Positions 50,026 through 62,971 of a stretch of DNA of 64,000 nt are shown one piece after another. Numbering within the stretch: the stretch's first letter is position 1; every line of letters begins with the position of its first letter. Source of the DNA: Buxus sempervirens (taxonomy: Eukaryota; Streptophyta; Magnoliopsida; Buxales; Buxaceae). The notes below the pieces were generated by a model. It had not been told where the DNA came from, searched no databases, and saw only the letters and a program-made list of their open reading frames with translations. The position numbers were made by a program, and so were the translations under genes. The stretch spans positions 4,216,001 through 4,280,000 of the forward strand of contig OX387193.1 of NCBI GenBank assembly GCA_947561395.2, in the 5' to 3' direction.

Positions 50026-51572
50026 AAGATGGGTGCCAAAAAAGGGTATGTTTTGTTATTTTAAAAGATAATTTTAAAACAAGGCATTTTGGTTATTTAA
50101 AAACACAGGTAGGAAATAGAAACTGTCAAGGTGTGTTTGGCCTTTGGAGTGTGCAAAATTGGGTGTTGAAATGTATATGGCACAATAGTACAATGGGTTG
50201 ACTCAAGCTGACCCCCGGATGAACTTGTTTGAATTTTGAACTAGCCTGCTCCCCTTGCTGGATTGGCACCCTAGCTGGGCCTTAAAACATTTTAGATTCC
50301 TTTTTTGGTTGTCATCACCATGAATTCTTTTTTGGTTGTCAATATGTATTTTTTATATTATAATTTATCAAACATGCTTTATTCATGAAAGTAGAAAGTT
50401 ACTCATACAAATTGACTATTGAAAGTTGCCATTTTTTTTTCTAGAGCAACTTTTGAAAAGCTTGTCCAAACATTTTCAAAGTTATCTCACTAATGAAGCA
50501 AAATGTAATCCACTTGCGTTACCAATAAGATCATGAAAAGAATGATCTTTATTGATAAATAAATTGTAACAGAAAGAACAATATACTTGCAAAACAAAAA
50601 GACCTCCCCTCCACCATGACACCACCAAGCCCCTGCACACCCACCCCCAACCCCATGAAAGAGAAAAAAAAGAAAAAAGAAAAGAAAAGAAAAAGAAAAC
50701 ACATGTACCCACACCCACACACACCCATCTAAAAAAAGGGAGGAAATTTCTGAATTTTCGTGGCTAATCTCTGCAAACTGACAAATAAATGAATTCTATT
50801 TAGATGGTTTCTAACATGTTCTAGTGAGCAATTAGCAATAATATTGGCTAAAGAAAGTTTCTGACAGGAAGCTACAATGGTTTCTGGGACAGCACAAGAA
50901 TAGTAAAGATCATACTAGAATGGTTCTGAAAACTACATGAACAAGATAAAGATAGTGATTTTACACTAATGTGCATAGGCCTTATCAGGCTATATGCTCA
51001 AAAGTTAAAACTATAAACTATTCTGTAATGGATCTCTAAAATAATTGTGGTGAATTTGGATGAATGAAATTAGGGACTCAATGTGAAAATTGTCCTAGAG
51101 ATTTTGTTGCAAGAATTGTTAGAGAATGCTCTATATCCAGCCAAGAAGCCATCTTTTCAACCACACATTAAAAAATATAGCCAAAAATGGAAAATTGGAG
51201 GTTTGTTCATGATGATAGAGGGTAAGACAATGGTTCTACCAGTTTAGATACCAAACCCACTTGTTCTGGAGTGATCATTTCCCTGCAAATGTAAACATCT
51301 TCTATTCCATTTCCTAAGATCTTGTGCTCTTTTTCTCAGAGATTTTTATATTTTTAGATAATCCTAGGTACATATCTCCACCCCCCATCAAACAACAAAT
51401 CAAAATAAACAGACAAGTTCTGTCAAGATTAATTCAAGGATCAAGGGGTTACTTATGTCGTACTTCCACTGGCAAAAACTGTTCCTTTAAATCCATAACA
51501 TGTTAGCACAATTTATTAGACGATTTAAGTGAATAATATGGGATGTATCTTGATATTTGTTAATCATCTCAG

Positions 51573-54500
51573 GACGTGATTGCTGTATCTAATCCACGGG
51601 AACCTAATACTGAGGAAAAGCCTCAAAAATCTCTTAATGAAATGCAGCAGGTAAGTGGCCATTAAAATACATGAAGAAGAATTGGATTCTTAACAGTGCT
51701 TTGTACATATTTGATGATTCATTTGCGGTTTTGATGTCTAAACTTTTATAGCACATCTCCTAACTGTTAATTTAGTTCTTACTATCTGTTATTGTGGTAC
51801 AGGAGAACCAGGACTTACTGATAAAATGTATTTCACAAGACCTAGGATTCTCCGGGGGCAAACCTATTGCTACTTGTGTCATTTACAAATGCCCACTTCA
51901 CTGGAGGTCATTTGAAGTTGAAAGAACCAGTGTTTTTGATCGTATCATCCAAACAATAGGCACAGCCATAGAGGTATGTCAAATTTTGTGTTTAGTATGT
52001 ACAATATGTAAATTAGAGTTAGCCATCAAACACATGATGCTTGACATTCTAAGAATATAGAATAGACTTGTTAATGTTTACCCAGGTTTCTTTCTACTGA
52101 GCTGATGGAAAGAGATGCCGAGAGTACTTCCTGTTTGAACTTTATTTGAATTCTATAATACTAATTCACTAATATTTGCAATTTCCACTGTTCTGCACGC
52201 CCAGGATAATAATGATGTATTATCCTATTGGCTATCCAATGCATCAACATTATTATTGCTCCTCCAACGCACATTGAAAGCAAGTGGGGCAGCTAGCTTG
52301 ACTCCACAAAGGAGTAGATCAACATCAGCTTCTCTATTTGGAAGGATGTCTCAAGTAGAAATCTCTCTCTCTCTCTCTCTCTCTCTCAATCTATATTGAT
52401 TGGTTTCTCCAAGCTTTATGGAATCAATTTACATTTTGTTCCTTTGGCTTAAAATTTTGTAGGGCCTTAGAGCATCTCCTCAAAGTGCAGGGATCTCGTT
52501 TCTTAATGGAAGGATGCTTGGACTAGATGACTTACGGCAAGTTGAAGCAAAATATCCAGCTTTACTCTTTAAACAGCAACTGACAGCCTTCCTTGAGAAG
52601 ATATATGGAATGATAGAGACAATCTTAAGAAAGAGATATCCCCATTGCTAGGCTTGTGTATTCAGGTAGCCACCTTTTGCATCATGATGTCCCTCTTTTT
52701 TTCTCCCCCTGTGATCTTATTCTAACCTTGATGTCCATAAGTTCCAATATTTGACATAATTATGTCATGCATGAAGAAGGATATGGAACCCGAGCGGGAA
52801 CTTGAACGGTAATCCCAATTAATTCTGAGACATTAACAAACAAGCTGGCTGACACTTCATATCATGCTTGATTTCCTGAGATAAATTAACCTTGTTTCGA
52901 ATAAATGAATTTGTTAAAAAAAAACCAAAATTCTATTAACTCTGTGTATGATACTGTTGAATTTAATTATGGCTGGAGTTCAATAGAACTAATCTGAAGG
53001 TGCATAAGCTATGTAGGGCTCTTGTTTATGATGGGTTGGAATGATATAAAAGACATACGTTGCCAGCCTCTTCTAGTTAGGATAAGGTAAAGTGTTGTGT
53101 TGGTGGAAGTAGCTTACTTTTCTAGTATTCTGCCTTGATCCTTTTATTAGTCTCGGGGATTGCTAACGAGCCACCTAAGAATTGATATGTATGACCATCA
53201 TCTCTTTTTCATGTAGATGCATGCTATTATATGTATGATATGAGAACTCCTTTTTTGGAAAAGAAAAAATCGATCAGGATAAAAATGTTTCCATAATTCA
53301 CATTAAAAATCCATTCTTGCCGTTCTTGTTTTCTCATAATTATAACTTTGCCTTAACTGATGAAAGGGATAACAAGAAAAATGATTAAGATATTCCAATG
53401 CATAAGAAGCAAACATATGAAGGACCATATGAATGTTATATACTCAGCCGCCCAAAGGAATGCCTGATTTATCTTCATAAATAATTCTGTTATATGATGC
53501 AAGTGGTTCTACACATGCTTCATGACCTGATAACTGAATTGAATATTCAGGTTTCTGTATTATGCAATCTGGTGTTGTATTTGCTCACTAGACTTTAACT
53601 TTTATGTGTATGCAGGCACCAAGGACCTCTCGCGCTAGTTTAGTGAAGGGGCGTTCTCAAGCAAATGCTGTTGCTCAACAAGCTTTAATTGCTCACTGGC
53701 AAAGCATCGTTAAAAGTCTAAACAGTTATTTTAAAACGATGAGAGCCAACTATGTAAGTTTTGAAGTCCCAAATACAATTGCAACAATTGTGATCCCTTC
53801 TTGTTCACAACATTCATGCATGCTTTGATTTTTCAGGTTCCCCCATTTTTGGTTCGCAAGGTTTTCACTCAGATATTCTCATTTATTAATGTTCAGCTGT
53901 TCAACAGGTAAATGTTTGATCCATGGGTACATAATGTTTAAACTAGCTAAATTTTTATTATTACTGCTGTTGCCTTTATATGACATGTTTCTTCTTTTGC
54001 GGCGGGAGTGCTGCTCATTTAGCAATGGGGAGTATGTAAAAGCAGGGTTGGCTGAGTTATAACAATGGTGTGTGGATTCAAATGAGGAGGTGAGGATCAT
54101 CATTATTTAGCTTTTTTCCCTTTTGTTCTTCGGTTGGTTTTATCTATAATCATGTTACTTTCAGTACGCAGGCTCGGCCTGGGAAGAACTGAAGCATATC
54201 AGACAGGCAGTTGGATTCCTTGTTTGCTTCACTTACTTGGTTTTTCACACTCATTATTATTTTTGTCGACATATATAGTGGCTAACCATTTTATGTTCTG
54301 TACGCTGATGACTTAGGTCATACACCAAAAGCCTAAAAAGACCTTGAACGAAATAACAAATGATCTTTGCCCAGTGAGTTACTCTTCCCTTTTGAACATT
54401 TGAGATCCTACCAAAAATGTTTATTGTGTGATATCCTTCCATGATTGAAAATTCTCATCTTTCTTCTATTCTTGTTTCTTTCAGGTGCTCAACATACAGC

Positions 54501-54993
54501 AGTTGTACAGGATCAGTACGATGTACAGGGATGACAAATATGGCACGCATAGTGTATCTTCAGATGTGAGTTCTTCCCTAATTGATTTTAACTTTTATCT
54601 ATGTGCACCACCTACATGCCATTTTTGGTGTTTGTTACCTCACCCTGTTCCCATGTTACATTTTGCCTAATAATCACCTAAATTACCTCAATATTGACAG
54701 GTTATATCCAATATGAGAGTTCTCATGACAGAGGACTCAAATAATGGTGTCAGCAGTTCTTTCTTATTAGACGATGACTCAAGGTAATGACCAAAGAATT
54801 ATTTTGACAAAATATTTGCTCACTTGCTCCAGTTATACCAATCCATTCATTTTTCTATGATCTATGCAATATACCATTTACTGTGGATGACATCTCGAAA
54901 TCAATGCAACAAATAGACATATCTGATATCGATACTCGACCATTGATTCGTCAAAACTTAGGATTTATGTTCTTAGCCCAAAGATTTGAGTAA
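51573..54993 (+). pseudogene. Myosin XI globular tail (DIL domain), decayed copy 2
   Basis: The exons correspond to those at 19,559-22,979, shifted by 32,014. It shares with copy 1 the one-base loss (near 52,615) and the two ruined acceptors. It keeps Gln (CAG, near 54,204) where copy 1 has a stop. It has its own stop, TAA at 54060-54062, where copy 1 reads Glu in AELEQWC. The motor and coiled-coil regions are again absent. Confidence 0.85.
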
Positions 54994-55680
54994 TGTTCAT
55001 TATCTGACTATTCCATCAACAATCTTGCCCTCGGGCTTGATGTGCTGCAGCCTTCAAACATGTGCATATAATCTCATTTCTCTGTCTTTTGTGTATTATA
55101 TATACAATTTTATTTTTTTGCTTGTTTCCGGACATATTTGTTCCCTGTTCGGATCGATTCATTTTGTTTCCTCCATGTTTGGAAATACATGGAGTATATC
55201 TTTAAAGGATATATAATGTCCTTATTATGATGTATAGAAAGATGCACCAGTGTCCAACATCTGGTCACACGTGCAAGCTCTTCGGGTATGTTGGTTTTTT
55301 TTTTTGTCTTTCAAGTTTAACATTACAGTAGTGTTATGGATGTAATATGACAAAAGCCGCATTTTTAAGGCATGATTTGTTATTTTGAAAGTAGGAATGT
55401 ATAACGCATGATGCAATATTCTCTTATTCGTTGGGAGTAGACTGTGCTTTAAGGACGATGTTTTTGGTGTGATTCCACATATGCTCTGTGCATTTGAAGG
55501 ATAGGACCGAACGTGTGGATTTATGACATTTTGTCACATCTGTTTGAATAAGCAAAAATGGTATTTGTGGTTTTGAATGTTCAGAGGATCCTACGATAAT
55601 CTATAATTTATATAACGCAAGGCATCCCTTTGGGAATAGCAGCAAGTAAAATGTGAGACTTTCCGAAACAACCCTTATAC

Positions 55681-56699
55681 ATCATTGTGGAGATTTATTA
55701 ATAAAATGGTATAATAATAGTCAAAACTGTCTTAATTTTTTAAATGCTTAATAATCAGTTGCAAAGCCGTTCTCTCATTTACCTCTTTGCACCCGGCTAG
55801 TCATGAAAAAAAGAAAAGGACGAAAAGTTTTCCAAAAAGAGCCTCTTGTAGTCTTTATTTTAGGAGTCGATCGGATCGAACTAAACGAGTGTCTTTGAAC
55901 CTTTCTTTTTTTTTCTTGGTTTGGCCAGTAAGTCAACCTATGAAGTAAGGGCCAATATTTTTTAAGTTTCAAAAATTGAGATAGAGAGAGATTGCGCCAA
56001 ATTGCATCCCCTAGCTTCCATGGTTGGGACTTGGGAGGCCAGTTGCACTAATAAAATTCCCTTATATTAGAATTATGTCAAGAATATTATAATTTTAAAA
56101 ATTAATAATTATTTTTAATAAATAGATAATCACTTTTTTTGGAAATCTTAATCTTTATATAATAATATTTTTAAAAGAAAATATTATTAATTCTATAATT
56201 TTTTAAAATATTAGGATATGAGTTTCATGGGAACTAAATATTGAAAATTTGGGTTACATAAATCCCAAAGAGAAAGAGAGAGAGAGAGAGGGCTTTTGAG
56301 CAGAAGTTTTGGAAGGGCGAAGAACTAAGAGGATTTTTTTTCCATGTATTATCTTATGTTTATAGGAACTGGAAAACTTTGATATTTATTGATGTACCAA
56401 TAGCTTATTATGGCTATATGGTTCTAAGTTTTGAGTGATTGAAGGACGCAGTTTTTAAGAAAATTATTCAAAGAGAACTCGATTCTAGCACTCACGTTCT
56501 TAGTAGGACATGAATCATGTTATTGGGATTTTATAGATAGTTTTCCTTCAACAACTTCCAACTCTTAGAATCAAAATTTTGCTCTCGAATTCAACCCCAG
56601 TTTATCAAACAGACCATTAAATGAAGATACAGCATCTCGAAAACAAAATAACAACACTAACTATAATATTGAATAAGATGAAAAAAAATAATACTCACA
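55681..56699. other. AT-rich DNA right of the duplication
   Basis: No gene was recognised. A short GA microsatellite lies at about 56,272-56,290. The Lys/Arg-rich minus-strand frame at 55,775-55,972 looks non-coding. Confidence 0.4.
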
Positions 56700-57430
56700 T
56701 TTGTTGTTTCTCAAAGAAGTAAACAAATACTTTCTTGCAATCAGTTGAGAAGCCCCAGTCCTCGGGCTCACTTACCTGCCATTGAAAATCAATTCGACGC
56801 TTGTAAAATAAATTAATTATAGTTCTCATTTTTTTTCACCTCTGTTCCTACACCTATTTTTTTTTTCATGGGACAGTAGTTTTTCATTGTCACTTTGATT
56901 TCTTGGATTTCAATCATGGAAGGGCTTAAACTTTTAGCAAAAAAAAAAAAATTCAAAATTAGAATTGAAATTAAAAAAATTCCTTGTACAACAGGAAGCT
57001 AAGAAATCAATGGCTGAAAACATTAATTCGGAAAAACAATATGCACAAAACACACAAACAAAACCCTAAATTGCGATCGTTTGAGAAAATTTAACCGAGT
57101 CAAAATGAAAATCCTAACGAAATCGAACTCTGAGGACTGGGCAACCAATAAGAAGCTTAAAATACTTGTAAATCACGCAACAATTAGAGAAAATTTCATA
57201 ATTTTTTATAATATTGTTCCCAATCACAATTATCTTCTAACATGTATAACTACAAAGATCAAACCAAATGAAATCCCCACTGAAATAACCATCATGTTGC
57301 AGCAATTTGGGTCCATATAGAGATAGATAGAAAGCAATTTGGGTCCAGACAGAAACATAGAGAGAGGGGGAATAAAGAGTGAGGAGGTTACTTGTTGGCT
57401 GCCCGTGCTCTACTGCGGCCGAAAGTTGGA
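56700..57430 (-). pseudogene. PWWP-domain (HUA2-like) gene relic
   Basis: A minus-strand exon of about 77 nt (about 56,777-56,701), with an AG acceptor and GT donor, encodes VSEPEDWGFSTDCKKVFVYF and then FEKQQM. It resembles the part of plant HUA2-like PWWP domains that normally reads like SEPEKWGYS..KKVLVYFFGTQQIAF. Further upstream on the same strand, about 57,430-57,388, a possible first exon reads GRSRARAANK followed by a GT donor. The exon expected between them (LGDLVLAKVKGFPAWPA type) is not visible, and no downstream exon follows. HUA2-like proteins act in chromatin reading and RNA processing. The assignment rests on short peptides. Confidence 0.4.
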
Positions 57431-57739
57431 AGTAAATGACGAATGAGACTCCAAATCCACGTTTCTCACAGACCAAATGGAGGAGAATGGCTTCAAAAAT
57501 CTCACAACATTTTATGAAGGGCTTTTGCATCAATCGATCAGATCCACTCTGTTAGGTTGGATTTGAGCGAGAGAGAACTAGGTACAGTGAGAAAAATCGA
57601 ATGAGATGGGAATTGAGTGAGAGATAGAAGAAAATAGTTTCAAAAAACCTAATAACTATTTTGAACCAACTCCACTACTCACAAAACGCCTAAAAGAAGA
57701 TAAAGAAAATATCCAATATCCATCCTAATTTGGATCCAA

Positions 57740-57946
57740 TCAGCTCGGCAATCGCCCCCTCAACGCAGGGTCCAAATGGCACCATCCGTGCCATTCACCC
57801 AATATCTCTGACAAGGCAAGCCCGTGGAACTCAGGAAAGACTAATGCCCATGATGCAACCATGAACATAATCATATCGAAAACCCGATCCACCAATCTCC
57901 TCACATCCTGAAAAATCCTAGAGTCCGCTCTAGCCAGACATGTCAT
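57740..57946 (-). mobile_element. Possible LINE C-terminal remnant
   Basis: A 68-codon minus-strand frame contains MFMVASWALVFPEFHGLALS followed by EILGEWHG. This pattern recalls the last residues of plant L1-type ORF2 proteins (a W..... F.G..L..IL..W arrangement). No reverse transcriptase lies beside it. From 57,947 to 58,462 nothing else was recognised. Confidence 0.35.
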
Positions 57947-58462
57947 ATTACTGCATAAAATAAGAGGCTATAAATGATGATTCCATCCCTGCTCAGTCCC
58001 ATAATCCTCCACTTCTTAGACCTCAATTACCCATCTGGTCTGTATGGTCCCTCTTTTATACCAAGTTTCAACCCGAACACTTTTGCTAGGTGGTAAGAGG
58101 CATATCCTTGATGTAACCTCTTTTATTTGGAAAGCTGTAAAACTATTATGAAATTCGGCAGCTACTTCTGTCGAATACAACGTCTTATAAACAGGTAGTA
58201 ATGGAGCTTAATTCCATTAAAGATATTAGCAACCTATATGGTCAGAATCTAAGTATGACATAGCAACTTTACATTTTCAAAAGACTCCATGCAACATGGC
58301 TTTTCTCCTATTCTTGTTTTCAGTGATAATCATAAAATGAGTGTTTGGAGAATATCCCAATGATAAAGAAGAAAAAATAATAATTTATTTGGCCACAAAA
58401 AAAAGGGTTGTCGCTTGCTATGTAAGGAAATAATTAATTATTCCTTTCCATTATCATTGCAG

Positions 58463-60882
58463 ATTGGACAATACATAGCTACAAACGGGCTTGTTGTCAC
58501 AGCAGAAGAGCTTGCTCCATTTCTTGATGTATTGCCAGCAGAGGATTCTGTGGTATTTTCGTGCTTCAATAGAAAAACTCGTCTTTTTCCTTTTGAATTC
58601 AATTGCTTGTTTTTTTGAAACTTTAGTATTTTGTTCAGTGAGGCTAGTGTAAGACTAAATTGGAACAGTTTTTTGGCTTTTTATAAGATTTTTAGTGGAT
58701 GGGCATTCTTTACCGAAATATAATTTACCTCATTGACTGTGATAATCAATTGAGTTGATTCATCTCCACCCCTCAGGTCTCTACATTAACATTGTTTTTT
58801 CTTGATTCTGAAACATGAATCCTAACTGACAGTTTTGGAGCTCCTCCCACTTGTCTCTTTAGTTTATTTTTGCATTGTTATTTCTTGATTTCTTAAGACT
58901 CTTAACCAGGAATCTTAAGTCTACATTTTTGGAGCCTGATAATTTATTATACAATATTTACTTCCATGCTTTTCCTCATCATTCAAGATTTATCCCATGA
59001 ATCTTCTCATATGTAATGCAATTTATGTTGATTTCTATGTGTGGCAGTTTCAAAGCATCAAATCCTGAAACTTTTCTTCTATGATTTTCTTCAATTTGGT
59101 TAAAATGTATTTTCCACATATTGTATAACCCTGATAATCCTTAACACCAAAATCTAAGAGACTAAGTGAGACTTTTTGTTCAATTTAATGTGAATTACAT
59201 TTAATTTTCTTTTAGAATCTCATTAAACTTTAATCTTGTATACTTTTATTGGCGGTTCCAGGATGATGAATCATACATTGTACCAGTTCTTCTATGGTTT
59301 AATGGTCATCCAGAAGTAGATGAAGAGGTGCGTTCAGATGCACTTTTAGTTTCACTATTTTGGTTGAAAATACCTGTATGGTTTGGTCACTCAAAGTTGA
59401 TTGTCACCCATGGATCATTTTCATATGTTCTACATGTTTTGCATGCGTCTGAACAGCTCATCTAATATAACAAAATCCAGGAAATTTTTTTGGATCGTCA
59501 CACTTATTTTCACTGGCATAACGGGTGATCATGCAGGGAATATTATGTATCGATTTCCATCACTGCAGCGAACTGCCTCTTCCCAGAGGAGTGGAAGGAA
59601 GGAATATGTTGGGAGAAGATGGGCAGATTGGGTTAGAGGTGTTGAAAGTTTTTCAAGGAGAAGAAATGGCAATTCAGGTTTTCAATCTCTTTGAAATTTC
59701 TTTCCTTTTTGCTTTTTCATCGAGATTCTTACCCAAGTGGTATAAATTTTTTTAACTAAAATACTGGTGTTTCACAGTAAAACAAGCAACTCAGGGCAAT
59801 GGTTATAGGTTTGGGTGGGCTAAATCTTTCTGGGGTTATCGTTCTTGGTACAATGTTAAGGTATGCTTTATTTCCCTTACTTTCACTTCACAATCCACCT
59901 TATCTTTTACCTATCTAATACTCGTGTGCTGATTTTTTGTTGTTCTTTAAAGGAATACCGCAGTTACAACAAGTGGATTTATAACTTTTGTTTCCGACAT
60001 TTTTCCTCTTCTTCAGGTGTGATCCTATGTTTCACTTCAAAATAACAATAATAAATCGATGTCTTTCAGGATAAATATGCCAATCAAGGTCCGTTTATGC
60101 TTCGTATTCACTGGTTTCAAGTATTCAACTTCTCTGTTTTCATGGAAAGAACGAAAATCACATTGTTGATTGCTAGATGCATGTTAACTTGAATATTATT
60201 TTTTCCCACTTTTTTCATTCTTGAAAATTATGATCCAAATGTTCTGTTGGGATCTCAATCTGTTGTATAATGTTGATTTGCCACCTATGCACTTACTGTG
60301 GCAGGTTGACTATTGAGGTGGATGAGTGTGCACAAGGGTTGAAAGCCTAATTAGCACAAAAATATGTTATTAAAAGAATACAACTCCATCATCAGAAATA
60401 AAATCTATTATTTTGCTATTTTGCTTTAATAAAATCTTTTAATGGACTGTTTTGTTTGGGAACTGATTTGCAAATACCCCAAGTTGACTTAAATCTGCGG
60501 ACAACTAACTAATTCCTATTTTTCCATGCATTGATTTATGCATTATTAAGATGATAAAAATTTCTAATTCTATCTGTTGCAGACCCCAAGTTGACTTTAA
60601 ATCTGCGGGCAACTAACTAATTCCTATTTTCCCAAGCATTGATTTATGCATTATTAAGATTATTAAAATGTCTAATTCTATTAATGGTTCTATCTCTTGT
60701 ACTGTATTTTCACTTATTCAGTGATAAAATGATTGCAGATTTATTCTGGCTCTTTTTTTGCAATTCCACTGTTTCGGTGGTTCCTCCTTAGCAAGGAAAA
60801 TGCTGAAATTGCAAAGAGGAACCAAGTAAGAGAACAGCATGCTCATGTACTTGAGTTGCCAACTCCTCATTTGAGACAGAAG
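58463..60882 (+). pseudogene. Plastid At5g03900-like gene, six-exon decayed fragment
   Basis: Exons: 58463-58552, 59262-59327, 59537-59677, 59778-59860, 59953-60016 and 60739-60882. They encode in order IGQYIATNGLVVTAEELAPF, DDESYIVPVLLWF, GNIMYRFPSLQRTASSQRSG, a VIGLGGLNL-VIVLGTML membrane-type segment, TSGFITFVSDIFPLLQ and IYSGSFFAIPLFRWFLLSKE. These match the C-terminal half of the plastid protein annotated in Arabidopsis as an iron-sulfur cluster biosynthesis family member, whose biochemical role is not established. Lesions: one A is missing near 59,646 (the frame should read VEKFFKEKKWQFS), and about four bases are missing near 59,793. The transit peptide, the first half and the final exon (LSARDMA type) are not found nearby. 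Confidence 0.75.
60476..60705. repeat. Tandem duplication of a 117-bp unit in an intron
   Basis: ACCCCAAGTTGACTT begins the unit at 60476 and again at 60593. The two copies differ by a few bases and small gaps. It sits just before the acceptor of the last retained exon of the At5g03900-like fragment. Confidence 0.85.
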
Positions 60883-62971
60883 GTAATGTTACGTGAGTGT
60901 AGAAATGATTCTTTCACTCATGGCCATCATTGAGACTCATACTTTTTGCAATTTTAGATCTCTTTTTCATTTTGCAATTTGATGGCCTAGCAATCCCATA
61001 GTTTTTTCTTTCCCTGTGCTCTGTTATCAAGATTTTTCCACTAGAAATGGTTTAAATATCAACCATCTTGCCAAGAATTCTATTTATTAGAAATTTAATG
61101 ACATAGAAAATTGCATGCTTCTCATGCTTTGTTCTTAAGAACTAGGTGATTTTGTTAACATATATGTTCTTCCTACAAAAGTATTAAGATTTTTTTTTTC
61201 CAATGTAGCATTTTTTTTTATTTCATCTGATACTTCTGCAGACTGTTCTTCCCGTTTTGACCAAAACATCAACAAAGAAATACCTCGTTCAATCTAGTTT
61301 CGGTTAGCAACATAGATCCTGTTCCAACATTCCATTATATAAAAAATTAAACCTTTAGTCTGGAAATTATTTCTGATCAAGTGCCATCCATGTCCTTTTC
61401 ATATATCCTTCAATAGTCCTATCCTAATTAGAATGGTGTTGTTAATGGCTGATGATAACAATGAAGTACCCAATGTAAAGCTCCAGCCTAGTCCTTGGAA
61501 AGTATTCAGAGCACCCTGTTATTCCTAGAGCAGTGTACTTAATTCCTCATATTCCTGCTGCTATTGGTAAGTACCATAATGATCACCTATCTTTATTGAT
61601 CTCTAGCTTTTCGAATATCCGGATGTTTGCTTTAAGCTCTATAAATGATTGATCATGGAAGGATCAAAATAAGCAAACTCCCATCTCCATGATGGTATCT
61701 AATAAAACCAGTTTCAGTTTTCTCTAAATAGCATAAAATGTTGAAGACGTGCAATATGGGCTGATCACTTTGCCAGTGCAAAACAATTAAGGGATTTTTT
61801 TAATGGCAATAAGGCGATATAAACAACAGATAGTGAGGAGTGCACTTGGTTTGCACATATATATCACCATGTCTGTGCAACGAACGTTCTTACCTCTTTC
61901 AGCGAGGATACTAAGTATTTGATATCATGTTAGGAAGAGATGCTACTAGGACATGATCAAATTGGCATTACAGATTGATTTTTTTGTATCTTTATTTCTG
62001 TTCTTATGAATTCGAGATAACTATAACTACAAAATGGAATGGCCATGAAGCTTTACATGTTTTATGCTCATAATGATACTTGATTAACAATTTTTACAGC
62101 ATAATACAGATGATAAGTCACTAGTTGGAGGAAAATGCACAAATATATTCTCAACAAAAGGAATGTTAAGTTAAAGCATTGACACCCTCTTGCAGCGGGA
62201 GATAATAAATTCTTGGACCTTCCAAAGTTGCTGGGTGAAAGTGCCATGTATCTCTTCTTTGGAACCAAGAAGGATTTGTGGAATTTGTTCTTAGATAGTG
62301 AATGAAACCCAATCTTTGACCCTTTTTTTATATGAAATTCTTGTTATAAAGTAATTCACATCGTCATGGTTTATTTAGTATGGGAAATAACAATAAAATA
62401 AAAAAGGCAATAGTCAAATTAAGATTATAGGTACACAATTGCTCCCAAACATCAGCCCTATAGATCATAGCAAATGGGATTGTACTCTAGACCCCAATGG
62501 AATACCCTCAAATAGAGCAACATGACACATCCCCAAAAACCTCTTAACCATAGAAAATCGTAACTTCCACTAAGGGTCTCCTCGAAAATCACTAGTTTAG
62601 GACCCTTTTTATAAAATCTTCATAATTATATTCCTGTGATGAAGCCCAAAAGAACCGCTGATCCAATTAAGATTTATAATAAGAAGTCCAAGTTATAGAC
62701 ACCAAATAATTCTAGAAAAAATTCCAATGCAACTTGTTATCATCTTTGTCAAGGTTGAAAGTACACAACAATACTTAACAAAAGCTGGATTCATTGGGAT
62801 TTTATGATGTGATGGGATAGCTGTCATTTTGGACCTATGTTCATCTTCTTAGATGTTACCCCTCAGAAGTCTTCTTTTTTATTGCCTTTTTCTTCCTTTT
62901 TTTTCATAACGTATGTTTTGATTAACTGTGCCTTTTTACCTAATAATTGTGATGCATACTCGTATTTTCAG
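60883..62971. other. Unassigned DNA before the myosin head
   Basis: About 2.1 kb without a recognised exon. The missing last exon of the At5g03900-like gene was looked for and not seen. The myosin first exon, which in this family usually holds only the ATG and a few codons, must lie within the right part, but it is too short to locate. Confidence 0.4.

Larger units (their letters stand above)
48592..55680 (+). repeat. 7.1-kb segmental duplication, copy 2
   Basis: Direct copy of 16,577-23,684. It begins inside an importin intron with no upstream importin exons, so it is the derived copy. Its right end lacks the copia fossil that follows copy 1. Several copy 2 codons match the usual family residue where copy 1 has changed, for example Val in DLRQVEAK and Ala in SPQSAG. 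Confidence 0.95.
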
